From an uncultured Formosa sp. (GTDB lineage Bacteria > Bacteroidota > Bacteroidia > Flavobacteriales > Flavobacteriaceae), in assembly GCA_913052445.1 (NCBI GenBank), contig CAJXDP010000003.1, positions 59,744 through 123,743 on the forward strand: DNA of 64,000 bases. Reading direction: 5' to 3'. Position numbers and translations under genes: made by a program. Positions 36,083-44,528 of the stretch are shown piece by piece. The notes beneath the pieces are model-generated. The model searched no databases. It worked only from the letters and a program-made list of their open reading frames with translations, and was not told the DNA's origin. Every line of letters begins with the position of its first letter. Positions within the stretch are counted from its first letter, which is position 1.

Positions 36083-37483
36083 ATGAAATCATATGATGTT
36101 GCTATCATAGGGTCAGGACCAGGAGGATACGTTGCTGCTATACGTTGCGCACAGTTAGGAATGAAAACAGCTATTATAGAAAAGTATTCAACTTTAGGCG
36201 GTACTTGTCTAAATGTTGGATGTATTCCAAGTAAAGCATTATTAGACTCTTCACATCATTACGACGATGCTGTAAAGCATTTTGAAACTCATGGAATTGA
36301 AATTCCAGGTGAAATAAAAGTCAATTTAGAAAAAATGATTGCTCGTAAACAAGCTGTTGTTGATCAAACAACTGGAGGTATTGATTTCTTAATGTCTAAA
36401 AATAAAATTGATGTTTATCATGGCACGGGAGCTTTTAAAGATGCTACTCATATCGCTATCACTGGAGATACAATTAAGGAAATAGAAGCTAAATATAGCA
36501 TCATAGCAACCGGAAGTAAACCATCAACTTTGACTTTTGCTACTGTAGATAAAGAACGTATTATTACTTCTACTGAAGCATTGAAATTAAAGGAAATTCC
36601 TAAACATTTAATAATTATAGGTGGAGGAGTTATAGGACTAGAATTAGGACAAGTTTACAAACGCTTAGGTTCTGAAGTTACAGTAATAGAATACATGGAT
36701 CGAATTATTCCAACGATGGACTCAAGTTTGTCAAAGGAACTAAATAAAGTATTTAGAAAACAAAAGTTTAAAGTAAACCTATCTCACAAAGTAACTTCAG
36801 TTGAAAGAAATGGAAATGAGATTTTAGTTACTGCTGAAAATAAAAAAGGAGAACTTGTTGATTTTAAAGGAGACTATTGTCTAGTTTCAGTTGGACGAAG
36901 TCCTTATACTTCAGGCCTAAATACCGAATCTGCTGGAGTCAAGTTATCCGACCGTGGCCAGGTAGAGGTTAACGATAAATTACAGACTTCAACTTCAAAT
37001 ATTTATGCAATCGGTGATGTTGTAAAAGGAGCTATGTTGGCTCATAAAGCTGAAGAAGAAGGTATTTTTGTTGCTGAAACTATAGCAGGGCAAAAACCTC
37101 ACATCAATTATAACCTAATTCCAGGGGTTGTTTATACTTGGCCTGAAGTTGCTTCTGTTGGTAAAACTGAAGATCAATTAAAGGAAGATGGTGTTGATTA
37201 CAAATCTGGTCAATTCCCAATGAGGGCTTTAGGAAGAAGTCGTGCGAGTATGGATTTAGATGGTTTTGTCAAAATCCTTGCGGATAAGACTACAGATGAG
37301 ATTTTAGGAGTTCACATGATCGGGGCACGTTGTGCTGATTTAATTTCTGAAGCTGTAGTGGCCATGGAATTTAGAGCTTCTGCTGAAGATATTTCAAGAA
37401 TGTCTCATGCACATCCAACATATTCAGAAGCAATTAAAGAAGCCGCTTTGGCTGCTACTGAAGATCGTGCATTGCATATATAA
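36083..37483 (+). CDS. lpdA: Dihydrolipoyl dehydrogenase (copy 1)
   Basis: FAD/NAD disulfide oxidoreductase that reoxidises lipoamide in 2-oxoacid dehydrogenase and glycine cleavage complexes. FAD motif GSGPGG (10-15), redox disulfide Cys42/Cys47 in GGTCLNVGCIPSK, NAD motif GGGVIGLELG, and C-terminal base in HAHPTYSEA. 466 residues. Overlapping -7-like boxes TATGTTTG (36042-36049) and TACTTTTG (36050-36057) lie upstream. No other dehydrogenase-complex gene is adjacent. A second paralogue is at 54203-55579; this copy is nearer to the mitochondrial/2-oxoglutarate type. Confidence 0.95.
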   Translation: MKSYDVAIIGSGPGGYVAAIRCAQLGMKTAIIEKYSTLGGTCLNVGCIPSKALLDSSHHYDDAVKHFETHGIEIPGEIKVNLEKMIARKQAVVDQTTGGIDFLMSKNKIDVYHGTGAFKDATHIAITGDTIKEIEAKYSIIATGSKPSTLTFATVDKERIITSTEALKLKEIPKHLIIIGGGVIGLELGQVYKRLGSEVTVIEYMDRIIPTMDSSLSKELNKVFRKQKFKVNLSHKVTSVERNGNEILVTAENKKGELVDFKGDYCLVSVGRSPYTSGLNTESAGVKLSDRGQVEVNDKLQTSTSNIYAIGDVVKGAMLAHKAEEEGIFVAETIAGQKPHINYNLIPGVVYTWPEVASVGKTEDQLKEDGVDYKSGQFPMRALGRSRASMDLDGFVKILADKTTDEILGVHMIGARCADLISEAVVAMEFRASAEDISRMSHAHPTYSEAIKEAALAATEDRALHI

Positions 37484-37489
37484 TTTTTT

Positions 37490-38842
37490 TTATTTTTTAT
37501 TTCGTCTGTTGTAGTTTTTATCTCCTCTAGTTTGAGGCTTTTTATATTTTTTAGCAATAATACGTTGGTAAGATCCACCTAAGTTTTCCTTTTTATTTTT
37601 TTCGCTTTTTTCGTGAAATGCTGGACCTCTAGTATCGGCTTCTGTTCTTTTATGTGGATTGTAATGTTCTTTTAATTGTGGGCGTTCTTCTTCAATAAGT
37701 TCCTTAGAAATTTCTATTTGTTCAGGAATTTCTATATTTTCAATTTTCATTTTCATTAAGCCCTCAATAGCATCCTTGGCGTCTGATTCATCTACTTTAC
37801 ACAAAAGTAAACTTATTCCTTTTCTTTTTGCTCTTCCAGTTCGACCAATTCGATGCATATAATTTTCTGGATATTCAGGAGTATCAAAATTGATAACATG
37901 AGATACACCTTCAATGTCTAATCCTCTGGCCATTACATCAGTTGATACTAAAATTCGATTGACCCCATTTCTAAACTGCTCGACACTTCTTAAACGATAA
38001 TTTTGTGTCTTATTTGAATGAATCACACAACATTCTTCATGGAATACTTCCTCTAAAGAGTTGAATAGTCTATCAGCCATTCTTTTATTTGATACAAAAA
38101 TAAGTACTCGATAATAAGCTTCAATATCACTCATTAAAAATCTGATCAAATTTATTTTTGTGTAGTAATTAGGAACTTCATACATAAATTGTCGTATGTT
38201 TTCAAGAGGTGTTCCTGAAAGAGCGACGGAAATACGTTCTGGATTTATAAAAAAATCAGTTATTAAAACATCTACATCATAAGTCATCGTTGCAGAAAAC
38301 ATAATATTTTGACGTCGTTGAGGAAGAAGGTCAAAAATATTTATAAGTTGGTGTCTAAATCCTAAATCAAGCATTACATCTACTTCATCAATGACTAGTT
38401 TTTGAATGTTTTTAAGTTGTAAGACCCTGCTTAAGGCAAGATCGTAAAGTCTTCCGGGAGTCGCAACAAGAATATCAATTCCTTCTGATATTTGTTGTTT
38501 TTGTGAGTTAATGTTTGTTCCACCATAGACCCCCAAGGCTCTATTATTTGTGTAAACACTTAGAGCTTCTAACGAATCTATAACCTGGACGACAAGCTCA
38601 CGAGTAGGTACCATTATTAGAATTCTCGGGTTTTCTTGTGTAGAATACTCTAAGTTTTTAACAATAGGAAGCAAATAGGCTAATGTTTTACCTGTCCCAG
38701 TTTGAGCTATTCCTACCACGTCTTTTCCTGCGCAAATCACATTAAATGCAGCTTGCTGAATAGGAGTCGGTTCGGAATATCCAAAATCATCAAGAGCATT
38801 GATTAAGGGTTGAGTTAATTTAAAGTTTTCGAAAGATAACAT
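37490..38842 (-). CDS. DEAD-box family RNA helicase (RhlE-like)
   Basis: 450-residue ATP-dependent RNA helicase. Motif I AQTGTGKT (46-53), motif II DEVD (in place of DEAD), motif III SAT, motif VI HRIGRTGRA, followed by a lysine- and arginine-rich C-terminal tail ending NYNRRNKK that probably binds RNA. Start chosen at ATG 38842; an upstream ATG at 38878 would add 12 residues. A TACCTTTG box lies upstream on the minus strand (38859-38866). Convergent with lpdA, gap 6 nt. Confidence 0.92.
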   Translation of the reverse strand: MLSFENFKLTQPLINALDDFGYSEPTPIQQAAFNVICAGKDVVGIAQTGTGKTLAYLLPIVKNLEYSTQENPRILIMVPTRELVVQVIDSLEALSVYTNNRALGVYGGTNINSQKQQISEGIDILVATPGRLYDLALSRVLQLKNIQKLVIDEVDVMLDLGFRHQLINIFDLLPQRRQNIMFSATMTYDVDVLITDFFINPERISVALSGTPLENIRQFMYEVPNYYTKINLIRFLMSDIEAYYRVLIFVSNKRMADRLFNSLEEVFHEECCVIHSNKTQNYRLRSVEQFRNGVNRILVSTDVMARGLDIEGVSHVINFDTPEYPENYMHRIGRTGRAKRKGISLLLCKVDESDAKDAIEGLMKMKIENIEIPEQIEISKELIEEERPQLKEHYNPHKRTEADTRGPAFHEKSEKNKKENLGGSYQRIIAKKYKKPQTRGDKNYNRRNKK

Positions 38843-38933
38843 TAATAATAATTTGCCACAAAGGTAAGGTATTCTCATAAAGTGATGATTTATTATTTAT
38901 AAGTGATTAACTTCGTCTTCTTAAATTAATTCA

Positions 38934-40223
38934 GTGAGGCGAGAAAAAACAATAATACTTCTTTCGGTTGAAGAGTTTAAAGCCCAAATACTGTCTTGGT
39001 CTCAACAATTTGAAGAAGTTGTTTGGCTAGATTCTAACAAGTGTTTACATTCTAATTCTAGCTATGACACCATTTTAGCAGTGAATGCCTTCACTGGAAT
39101 TCAAACAGATACTTTGAATGGCTTTAATAAATTAAAGGAATATCAAGAAACAACTAAAGATTGGGTTTTTGGATATCTTTCCTATGATTTAAAAAATGAT
39201 ATTGAATCACTTAGTTCACAAAATTTTGATGGGCTAAATTTTCCAGACCTTTACTTCTTTCAGCCGCAGAAACTATTTTTATTTAAAGATAATAATTTAA
39301 CAGTAAAATATTTAAATTGTGTTTCTGATGAAATTGAGTCTGATTTGGAAGATATAAGCTCATTCTCTGAAATTCCTCAATACAATATTTCTAATAAGAT
39401 TAAGATTGAATCTCGTTTATCTAAAGCCACGTACATAGAAAAGGTAAAATCAATGCTGTCTCATATCCAAAGAGGCGATATTTATGAGGCTAATTTTTGT
39501 CAAGAATTTTATGCGACTGCACAGCTAAATCCATTGCAGACTTATTTTAGTCTTAATTCAATAACTAAAACACCATTTGCATCATTCGTTAAAAATAAAA
39601 ATCATTTTTTACTATCTTCTTCACCAGAGCGATATATTAAAAATGAGGCCAGTTTTATTACCTCTCAACCGATTAAAGGAACGACTAGACGCTCTAAAAA
39701 TAGTAATGAAGATGAGAAACTTAAATATGCATTAGAAAATGATCAAAAAGAACGAAGTGAAAACATTATGATTGTTGATTTAGTTCGGAATGATTTATCT
39801 AAAATAGCTAAAAAAGGGACCGTTAAAGTTACAAATCTTTGTGAGATTCATAGTTTTAAACAAGTTCATCATATGATATCTACAATTGTAGCTGAAGCTT
39901 TACCAACGGTTTCTCCTGTGGACGTTATTGCTGCAACTTTCCCAATGGGTAGTATGACAGGTGCTCCTAAAATATCAGCGATGAAAATCATTGAAGCGCT
40001 TGAAGAGACTAAAAGAGGTGTCTACTCTGGAGCTGTAGGCTATTTTTCTCCAGATGGTGATTTTGATTTTAATGTCGTCATTAGAAGTATTTTATATAAT
40101 GCGGCTAATTCGTATATTTCTTTTTCTGTCGGCAGTGCTATTACTTCTAAGAGTATTCCTGAAAAAGAGTACGAAGAATGCCTAGTGAAAGCTAAAGCTA
40201 TGCGTAGTGTTTTGGAGAATTAA
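38934..40223 (+). CDS. pabB: Aminodeoxychorismate synthase component I
   Basis: Chorismate-binding enzyme of folate synthesis, 429 residues, GTG start at 38934. Core motifs GDIYEANFCQEF, PIKGT, IVDLVRNDLSKIA and GSMTGAPK. Lys248 in PIKGT is the lysine that forms the covalent adduct in PabB, where anthranilate synthase TrpE has Ala; this favours 4-amino-4-deoxychorismate synthase over TrpE. The glutaminase partner PabA is not nearby. tilS follows after 16 nt and is probably co-transcribed. Confidence 0.9.
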   Translation: MRREKTIILLSVEEFKAQILSWSQQFEEVVWLDSNKCLHSNSSYDTILAVNAFTGIQTDTLNGFNKLKEYQETTKDWVFGYLSYDLKNDIESLSSQNFDGLNFPDLYFFQPQKLFLFKDNNLTVKYLNCVSDEIESDLEDISSFSEIPQYNISNKIKIESRLSKATYIEKVKSMLSHIQRGDIYEANFCQEFYATAQLNPLQTYFSLNSITKTPFASFVKNKNHFLLSSSPERYIKNEASFITSQPIKGTTRRSKNSNEDEKLKYALENDQKERSENIMIVDLVRNDLSKIAKKGTVKVTNLCEIHSFKQVHHMISTIVAEALPTVSPVDVIAATFPMGSMTGAPKISAMKIIEALEETKRGVYSGAVGYFSPDGDFDFNVVIRSILYNAANSYISFSVGSAITSKSIPEKEYEECLVKAKAMRSVLEN

Positions 40224-40239
40224 TTTGTAATTTTGTTAA

Positions 40240-41571
40240 ATGCTTAAAACATTCCAAAGTCTTTTACAAGGAAAGTTATCTTTTTTAGAAGAATCTAGCT
40301 TATTAGTGGCTGTTTCTGGTGGATTAGATAGCATGGTTTTGGTCGACTTATGCAAGAAGACAGGATTAAATATTTCTTTAGCGCATTGTAACTTTAAGAT
40401 GAGAGGTCTTGAAAGTAATAAGGATGTAGATTTTATTAAATCTTATGCTGAAATTCACAACATAGAGTTTTTTAGTACTGCTTTTGATACCGATACTTAT
40501 GCTAAGTCCTCTAAACAATCTATTCAAATGGCTGCACGACAGCTAAGATATCAGTGGTTTGAATCATTGCAGGAACAACATCGTTTTGATTTCGTTTTAA
40601 CAGCCCACCATGCAGACGATAACTTAGAGACATTTTTAATTAATCTATCTCGTGGAACAGGTTTAGGGGGACTTACTGGAATTCCGGAAATAAATGGATC
40701 TATAGTTCGACCAATTCTAGATTTTTCTAGAGATGAGATTTTAGATTATGCAATCTCAGAAAAATTAAAATGGCGTGAAGACAGCTCCAATAAAAACAAG
40801 ATGTATTTGCGTAATAACTTACGTCACTCAATAATTCCTTTATTAAAAGAAATCAACCCATCTTTTATCGATAGTTTTAAGAAAACTCAAGATCATTTAA
40901 AAGGATCACAATCCATAATAGAAGATTATCTTTTAGATATTGAAGATTTGGTAATTGAATCTGTAAGTGAAAATAAGATATTATACAAAATCAATTTGAT
41001 AGAAAGCTTAAATAATCCCAAAGCATATCTTTATCAACTTTTTAAGCCTTATGGCTTTACAGATTGGAATAAAATCACAGATCTTTTAAAAGCACAAACA
41101 GGGAAACAAATATCATCTCCATCACACCGTCTTATTAAAAACAGAAATCATTTACTTTTATGCAAGTTGGAAGCTCCATTTGAATTAGACATTTCTATTG
41201 AAAGTTTACAGTCATTAGTTAAAATCCCTAGTCACAACATCGTTTTAAAAATGGAATCAACTAATTCTAATTTAATTATGTCTGGCGAATCATTGCTTTT
41301 AGATTCAGATTCTCTAATATTCCCGCTTAAAGTACGTACTTGGCAAGAAGGTGATTACTTTTATCCAAGCGGTATGAGGGGTAAGAAAAAGTTGAGCAAG
41401 TTTTTTAAAGACGAAAAGATTTCTTTAATTGATAAAGAAAACGCCTTAATTTTGTGTAGTGATGATCAAGTTGTGTGGATTTTAGGTTCGCGTTCTGATA
41501 AACGATTTATAGTAACCAAAAAGACAACTAATTTTTTGAAAATTTCAATAGAATATAATGCCCATAGTTGA
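40240..41571 (+). CDS. tilS: tRNA(Ile)-lysidine synthase
   Basis: Essential enzyme converting C34 of tRNA-Ile(CAU) to lysidine. N-type ATP pyrophosphatase loop SGGLDS (26-31), HCNFKMRG and TAHHADDNLETFLINLSRG follow, and a C-terminal substrate-binding domain with KVRTWQEGDYFYPSGMRGKKKLSKFF. 443 residues. It overlaps the next gene by 14 nt. Confidence 0.96.
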   Translation: MLKTFQSLLQGKLSFLEESSLLVAVSGGLDSMVLVDLCKKTGLNISLAHCNFKMRGLESNKDVDFIKSYAEIHNIEFFSTAFDTDTYAKSSKQSIQMAARQLRYQWFESLQEQHRFDFVLTAHHADDNLETFLINLSRGTGLGGLTGIPEINGSIVRPILDFSRDEILDYAISEKLKWREDSSNKNKMYLRNNLRHSIIPLLKEINPSFIDSFKKTQDHLKGSQSIIEDYLLDIEDLVIESVSENKILYKINLIESLNNPKAYLYQLFKPYGFTDWNKITDLLKAQTGKQISSPSHRLIKNRNHLLLCKLEAPFELDISIESLQSLVKIPSHNIVLKMESTNSNLIMSGESLLLDSDSLIFPLKVRTWQEGDYFYPSGMRGKKKLSKFFKDEKISLIDKENALILCSDDQVVWILGSRSDKRFIVTKKTTNFLKISIEYNAHS

Positions 41572-42517
41572 TAGCTCTTATAAGTCTTCTTTTCTTTTTA
41601 GAAACGCGTTCATAGCTACTGTTTACTCAGGACTAATTAGACGAATAAAAATAAATCAATTTAGAGAACGAATTTCCCTCAGAGATGACGATTTTATTGA
41701 TTTAGATTGGAGTTATGGAGACAACCCAACGAAATCTGTTGTCATATTATTACATGGAATGGAGGGTCATGGTCAGCGTCCATATATTACAGGCCCAGCA
41801 CTATTATTTAATAAAAATCACATTGATGCTATTTGTGTAAATTTTCGCTGCTGTAGTGGAGAACTAAATCGAAAGTATTCTTCCTACCACTCTGGAATGA
41901 CAGAAGATTTGGAAGACATTGTGAAGCATGTTATTTCAATGAATAAGTACGATTCAATTTTTATAAAAGGCATTAGCCTTGGTGCAAATATGCTTTTAAA
42001 ATACTTTGGAGAATGCAATAACATTCCTTCGCAAGTAAAAGGAGCAATGGCCGTTTCTGCTCCCTGTGATTTATCTGGATCTGCAAAAGCACTTCATGAA
42101 GTCAGAAACCTGCCTTATCAAATCAATTTTTTATGGGGGCTTCTAAAACGTTTAAAGTTAAAACAAAAACAGTACCCCAATTTAATTACAAAGACTCAAG
42201 TGAGATCTATTTGGACTCTTAATGATTTTGACGAAGTTTACACATCCCGTGCTCATGGATTTAAAAATGCACAAGAGTACTATAAAAAAGCGAGTAGTCT
42301 TCACTTTTTGAACAATATTAAAACCCCCGTACTTATTTTAAACGCACTGAACGATTCTTTTTTATCCAAAGGCTGTTTCCCTTATAAGGAAGCTAAAGAA
42401 AATCCGTTTCTGTATTTAGAAACTCCTCTCAAAGGTGGACATGTTGGATTTGTCTGTCGGAATGATTTTTATTACAATGAAAAACGAGCTCTTGAGTTTT
42501 TCCTAGAATGTAAGTAA
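41558..42517 (+). CDS. Alpha/beta hydrolase, YheT-like
   Basis: 319-residue alpha/beta-hydrolase of the YheT/ABHD1-3 group. VVILLHGMEGHG (about 60-71, oxyanion loop), nucleophile region KGISLGANMLLKYFG (GxSxG form GISLG), ALNDSF acid region and GGHVGFV (His) complete a Ser-Asp-His set. Probably an esterase or lipase acting on lipids; substrate unknown. Starts 14 nt inside tilS, so coupled to it; its 3' end overlaps the convergent maf gene by 15 nt. Confidence 0.88.
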   Translation: MPIVDSSYKSSFLFRNAFIATVYSGLIRRIKINQFRERISLRDDDFIDLDWSYGDNPTKSVVILLHGMEGHGQRPYITGPALLFNKNHIDAICVNFRCCSGELNRKYSSYHSGMTEDLEDIVKHVISMNKYDSIFIKGISLGANMLLKYFGECNNIPSQVKGAMAVSAPCDLSGSAKALHEVRNLPYQINFLWGLLKRLKLKQKQYPNLITKTQVRSIWTLNDFDEVYTSRAHGFKNAQEYYKKASSLHFLNNIKTPVLILNALNDSFLSKGCFPYKEAKENPFLYLETPLKGGHVGFVCRNDFYYNEKRALEFFLECK

Positions 42518-43084
42518 AGTTTTATATATTTTGTCTATTGGAAACCCCATAACATTAAAATAAGAGCCTTCTATTTTCGTTACAGCAACTTGTCCAATCC
42601 AATCTTGAATACCGTAAGCCCCAGCTTTGTCCAGCACCTTAAAATTTTTGATATAGTAGTAAATTTCTGATTTACTCAGTTGTTTAAAAGTTACTTTGGT
42701 AATGGAGTTAATGATTTTTTCTTTACCTATTGATTTGAAACATACTGATGTAATTACTTCATGCGTGTGGCCACTTAAGGATTTTAGAATTTTGTAGGCA
42801 TCTTTTTCGTCTTTTGGCTTACCTAAAGCAGTATTTTTAAACCAAACAATAGTGTCACTAGTAATAAGAATATCATCAGGAGCGAGTGTATCTTCAAAAG
42901 GCAAGGATTTAAGTTGTGCTAAATAATCAGATATTTCAAAATGTCTTAACTGATCTGGGTATTCCTCTTTGACTTGCTTAATTCGTATCTCGACTTCTAA
43001 TCCTAATCCTTTAATGAGCTCCTGCCTTCTTGGAGATGAAGACGCCAAAATTAAGTGCTTGTTTTTTAAAACCTCTGCTAGCAT
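42503..43084 (-). CDS. maf: Maf-like nucleotide pyrophosphatase
   Basis: 193 residues. Begins LILASSSPRRQELIKGLG, the Maf signature, with the conserved TSDTIVWF and GKPKDEKDAY segments. Maf proteins hydrolyse dTTP/UTP or modified nucleotides such as m7GTP; which type is not decided here. Third gene of a minus-strand operon DUF2520 - kdsC - maf (9-nt gap to kdsC). Confidence 0.93.
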   Translation of the reverse strand: MLAEVLKNKHLILASSSPRRQELIKGLGLEVEIRIKQVKEEYPDQLRHFEISDYLAQLKSLPFEDTLAPDDILITSDTIVWFKNTALGKPKDEKDAYKILKSLSGHTHEVITSVCFKSIGKEKIINSITKVTFKQLSKSEIYYYIKNFKVLDKAGAYGIQDWIGQVAVTKIEGSYFNVMGFPIDKIYKTLLTF

Positions 43085-43093
43085 AATTATAGT

Positions 43094-43624
43094 TTAATCA
43101 TATTTTGCATCGAATACTTTCAACCAATGACCTTGTACTTTTAAAACTTGTTCAATAATATCACGAACAGCTCCATCGCCTCCGTTCTTATGTGAAATGT
43201 ATTTCGAAACGGCTTTGACTTCAGGAACAGCGTCTTGAGGACAGCAGGGGAGTCCTACAAGTTTCATAGGTGGTGTGTCTGGAATATCATCTCCCATATA
43301 TACCACATTTTCAGGATTTATTTGGTGCTTTGCAAAAAGAGCATTCAGATTACTGACTTTGTCATGTGCACCTAAACTAATTTCTTGAACTCCTAATCCT
43401 TTCAGCCGTTTTCTGACTCCTTCGTTTTTTCCTCCAGAAATAATACAAATTAAAAAACCAGTATCTACAGCCGTTTTAAGAGCAAATCCATCCCTAGTGC
43501 TCATTTTTCTTAGCATTTCACCTTCGCTAGTGACTAAAACCGAACTGTCAGTTAATACGCCGTCAACATCAAAAATAAATGCTGTAATGTCTTTTAGATA
43601 TTCTTTATAGCTTTTTGAGTCCAT
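43094..43624 (-). CDS. kdsC: 3-deoxy-D-manno-octulosonate 8-phosphate phosphatase (HAD, KdsC type)
   Basis: 176-residue capless HAD phosphatase removing phosphate from KDO-8-P in lipopolysaccharide core synthesis. Catalytic Asp19 and Asp21 in FDVDGVLTD, the RDGFALKTA loop, IISGGKNEGVRKR and GDDIPD (acid pair). The tetrameric KdsC layout and length fit. It overlaps the DUF2520 gene by 20 nt. Confidence 0.9.
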   Translation of the reverse strand: MDSKSYKEYLKDITAFIFDVDGVLTDSSVLVTSEGEMLRKMSTRDGFALKTAVDTGFLICIISGGKNEGVRKRLKGLGVQEISLGAHDKVSNLNALFAKHQINPENVVYMGDDIPDTPPMKLVGLPCCPQDAVPEVKAVSKYISHKNGGDGAVRDIIEQVLKVQGHWLKVFDAKYD

Positions 43625-44375
43625 GTGTCGTTTTTATTGAATTTGTAAGTTGTTTGTATAATGATTGATATTCGGGGTGGCTTTCTAGGTTTCTTAAATG
43701 GTGATTAATGGTTACATAGTCATTTCGTTTAGCAGGTCCTGTTTGTGCATTGTATGGAGACATAAGCTGCACTTTTCTTGCAGTTTCTAGAATTAAGGGC
43801 TTTAATACATCGAAGTTAACACTTTTATAATCAGTAAGTTCATGGGCAATACGATACAGTTGATTCGAAAAGTTATTGATAAACACGGCAGATAAGTGTA
43901 AGGCTTGCCGTTGCTCTGTATTAATCATGTATGATGGACTTCCCATGTAGGTTGCAAGAGTTTTAAGCTGATCAGAATCTTCCTTGTCCATTGTTTCAAT
44001 ACAAAAGGGAATTTCTGAAAACTTAAGATCAGAGTTCTTAGAAAAGGTTTGAAGCGGATAAAAAACACCTCTTTTGTGCTTCATGTCTAGTTTTTTAAGT
44101 GCTACGCTACCAGAAGTATGGACTACTAATCGATTTTCGAAAGGTAATTGTTTAGAAAGCTCTTCAATTGCTTTATCATTTATAGCAATAATATAGATAT
44201 CTGCAAGTTTTAGATTATTTAAGTTATTACATAACTCAATTTCTTTGGTTGGTCCAACAATTGACTTTTTGTCTCGAATGTACCATTGAATTAAGTTAAT
44301 CTTTTCTGAAGATTCAAAGGCCTTCACTAAATGAGATCCTACATTTCCTGCTCCTATAACTATAACTGATATCAT
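43605..44375 (-). CDS. Rossmann-like/DUF2520 domain protein
   Basis: 256 residues. Rossmann fold with GAGNVGSHLVKAF (about 8-20) and a C-terminal helical DUF2520 domain (about 120-250, HLSAVFINNFSNQLY). The fold resembles 6-phosphogluconate/ketopantoate reductases, so an NADP-dependent reductase or binding protein is likely; substrate unknown. First gene of the conserved-looking operon with kdsC and maf. Confidence 0.9.
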   Translation of the reverse strand: MISVIVIGAGNVGSHLVKAFESSEKINLIQWYIRDKKSIVGPTKEIELCNNLNNLKLADIYIIAINDKAIEELSKQLPFENRLVVHTSGSVALKKLDMKHKRGVFYPLQTFSKNSDLKFSEIPFCIETMDKEDSDQLKTLATYMGSPSYMINTEQRQALHLSAVFINNFSNQLYRIAHELTDYKSVNFDVLKPLILETARKVQLMSPYNAQTGPAKRNDYVTINHHLRNLESHPEYQSLYKQLTNSIKTTHGLKKL

Positions 44376-44492
44376 TTAGCTAAAATAAACAAGTAATCTG
44401 TCTTTTGAAAGTTTAACCAAAGCAATGCCCTTATTTTATTTAAATATCTGTTAAATCCGATTAATATAAATAACTTTTCTTATTTAAATAAG

Positions 44493-44500
44493 TACATTTG
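44493..44500 (+). promoter_or_regulatory. -7 box of ccsBA
   Basis: TACATTTG, exact match to TAnnTTTG, 28 nt before the ATG at 44529. No convincing TTG at 17-23 nt upstream. Confidence 0.5.
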
Positions 44501-44528
44501 CAACTTAATAAAAAGAGTCTTTTTTGAG

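Noticed and set aside
38350-38420. Helicase motif II DEVD as a defect
   Set aside because: DEVD keeps both acidic residues needed for Mg and catalysis and all other motifs are intact.
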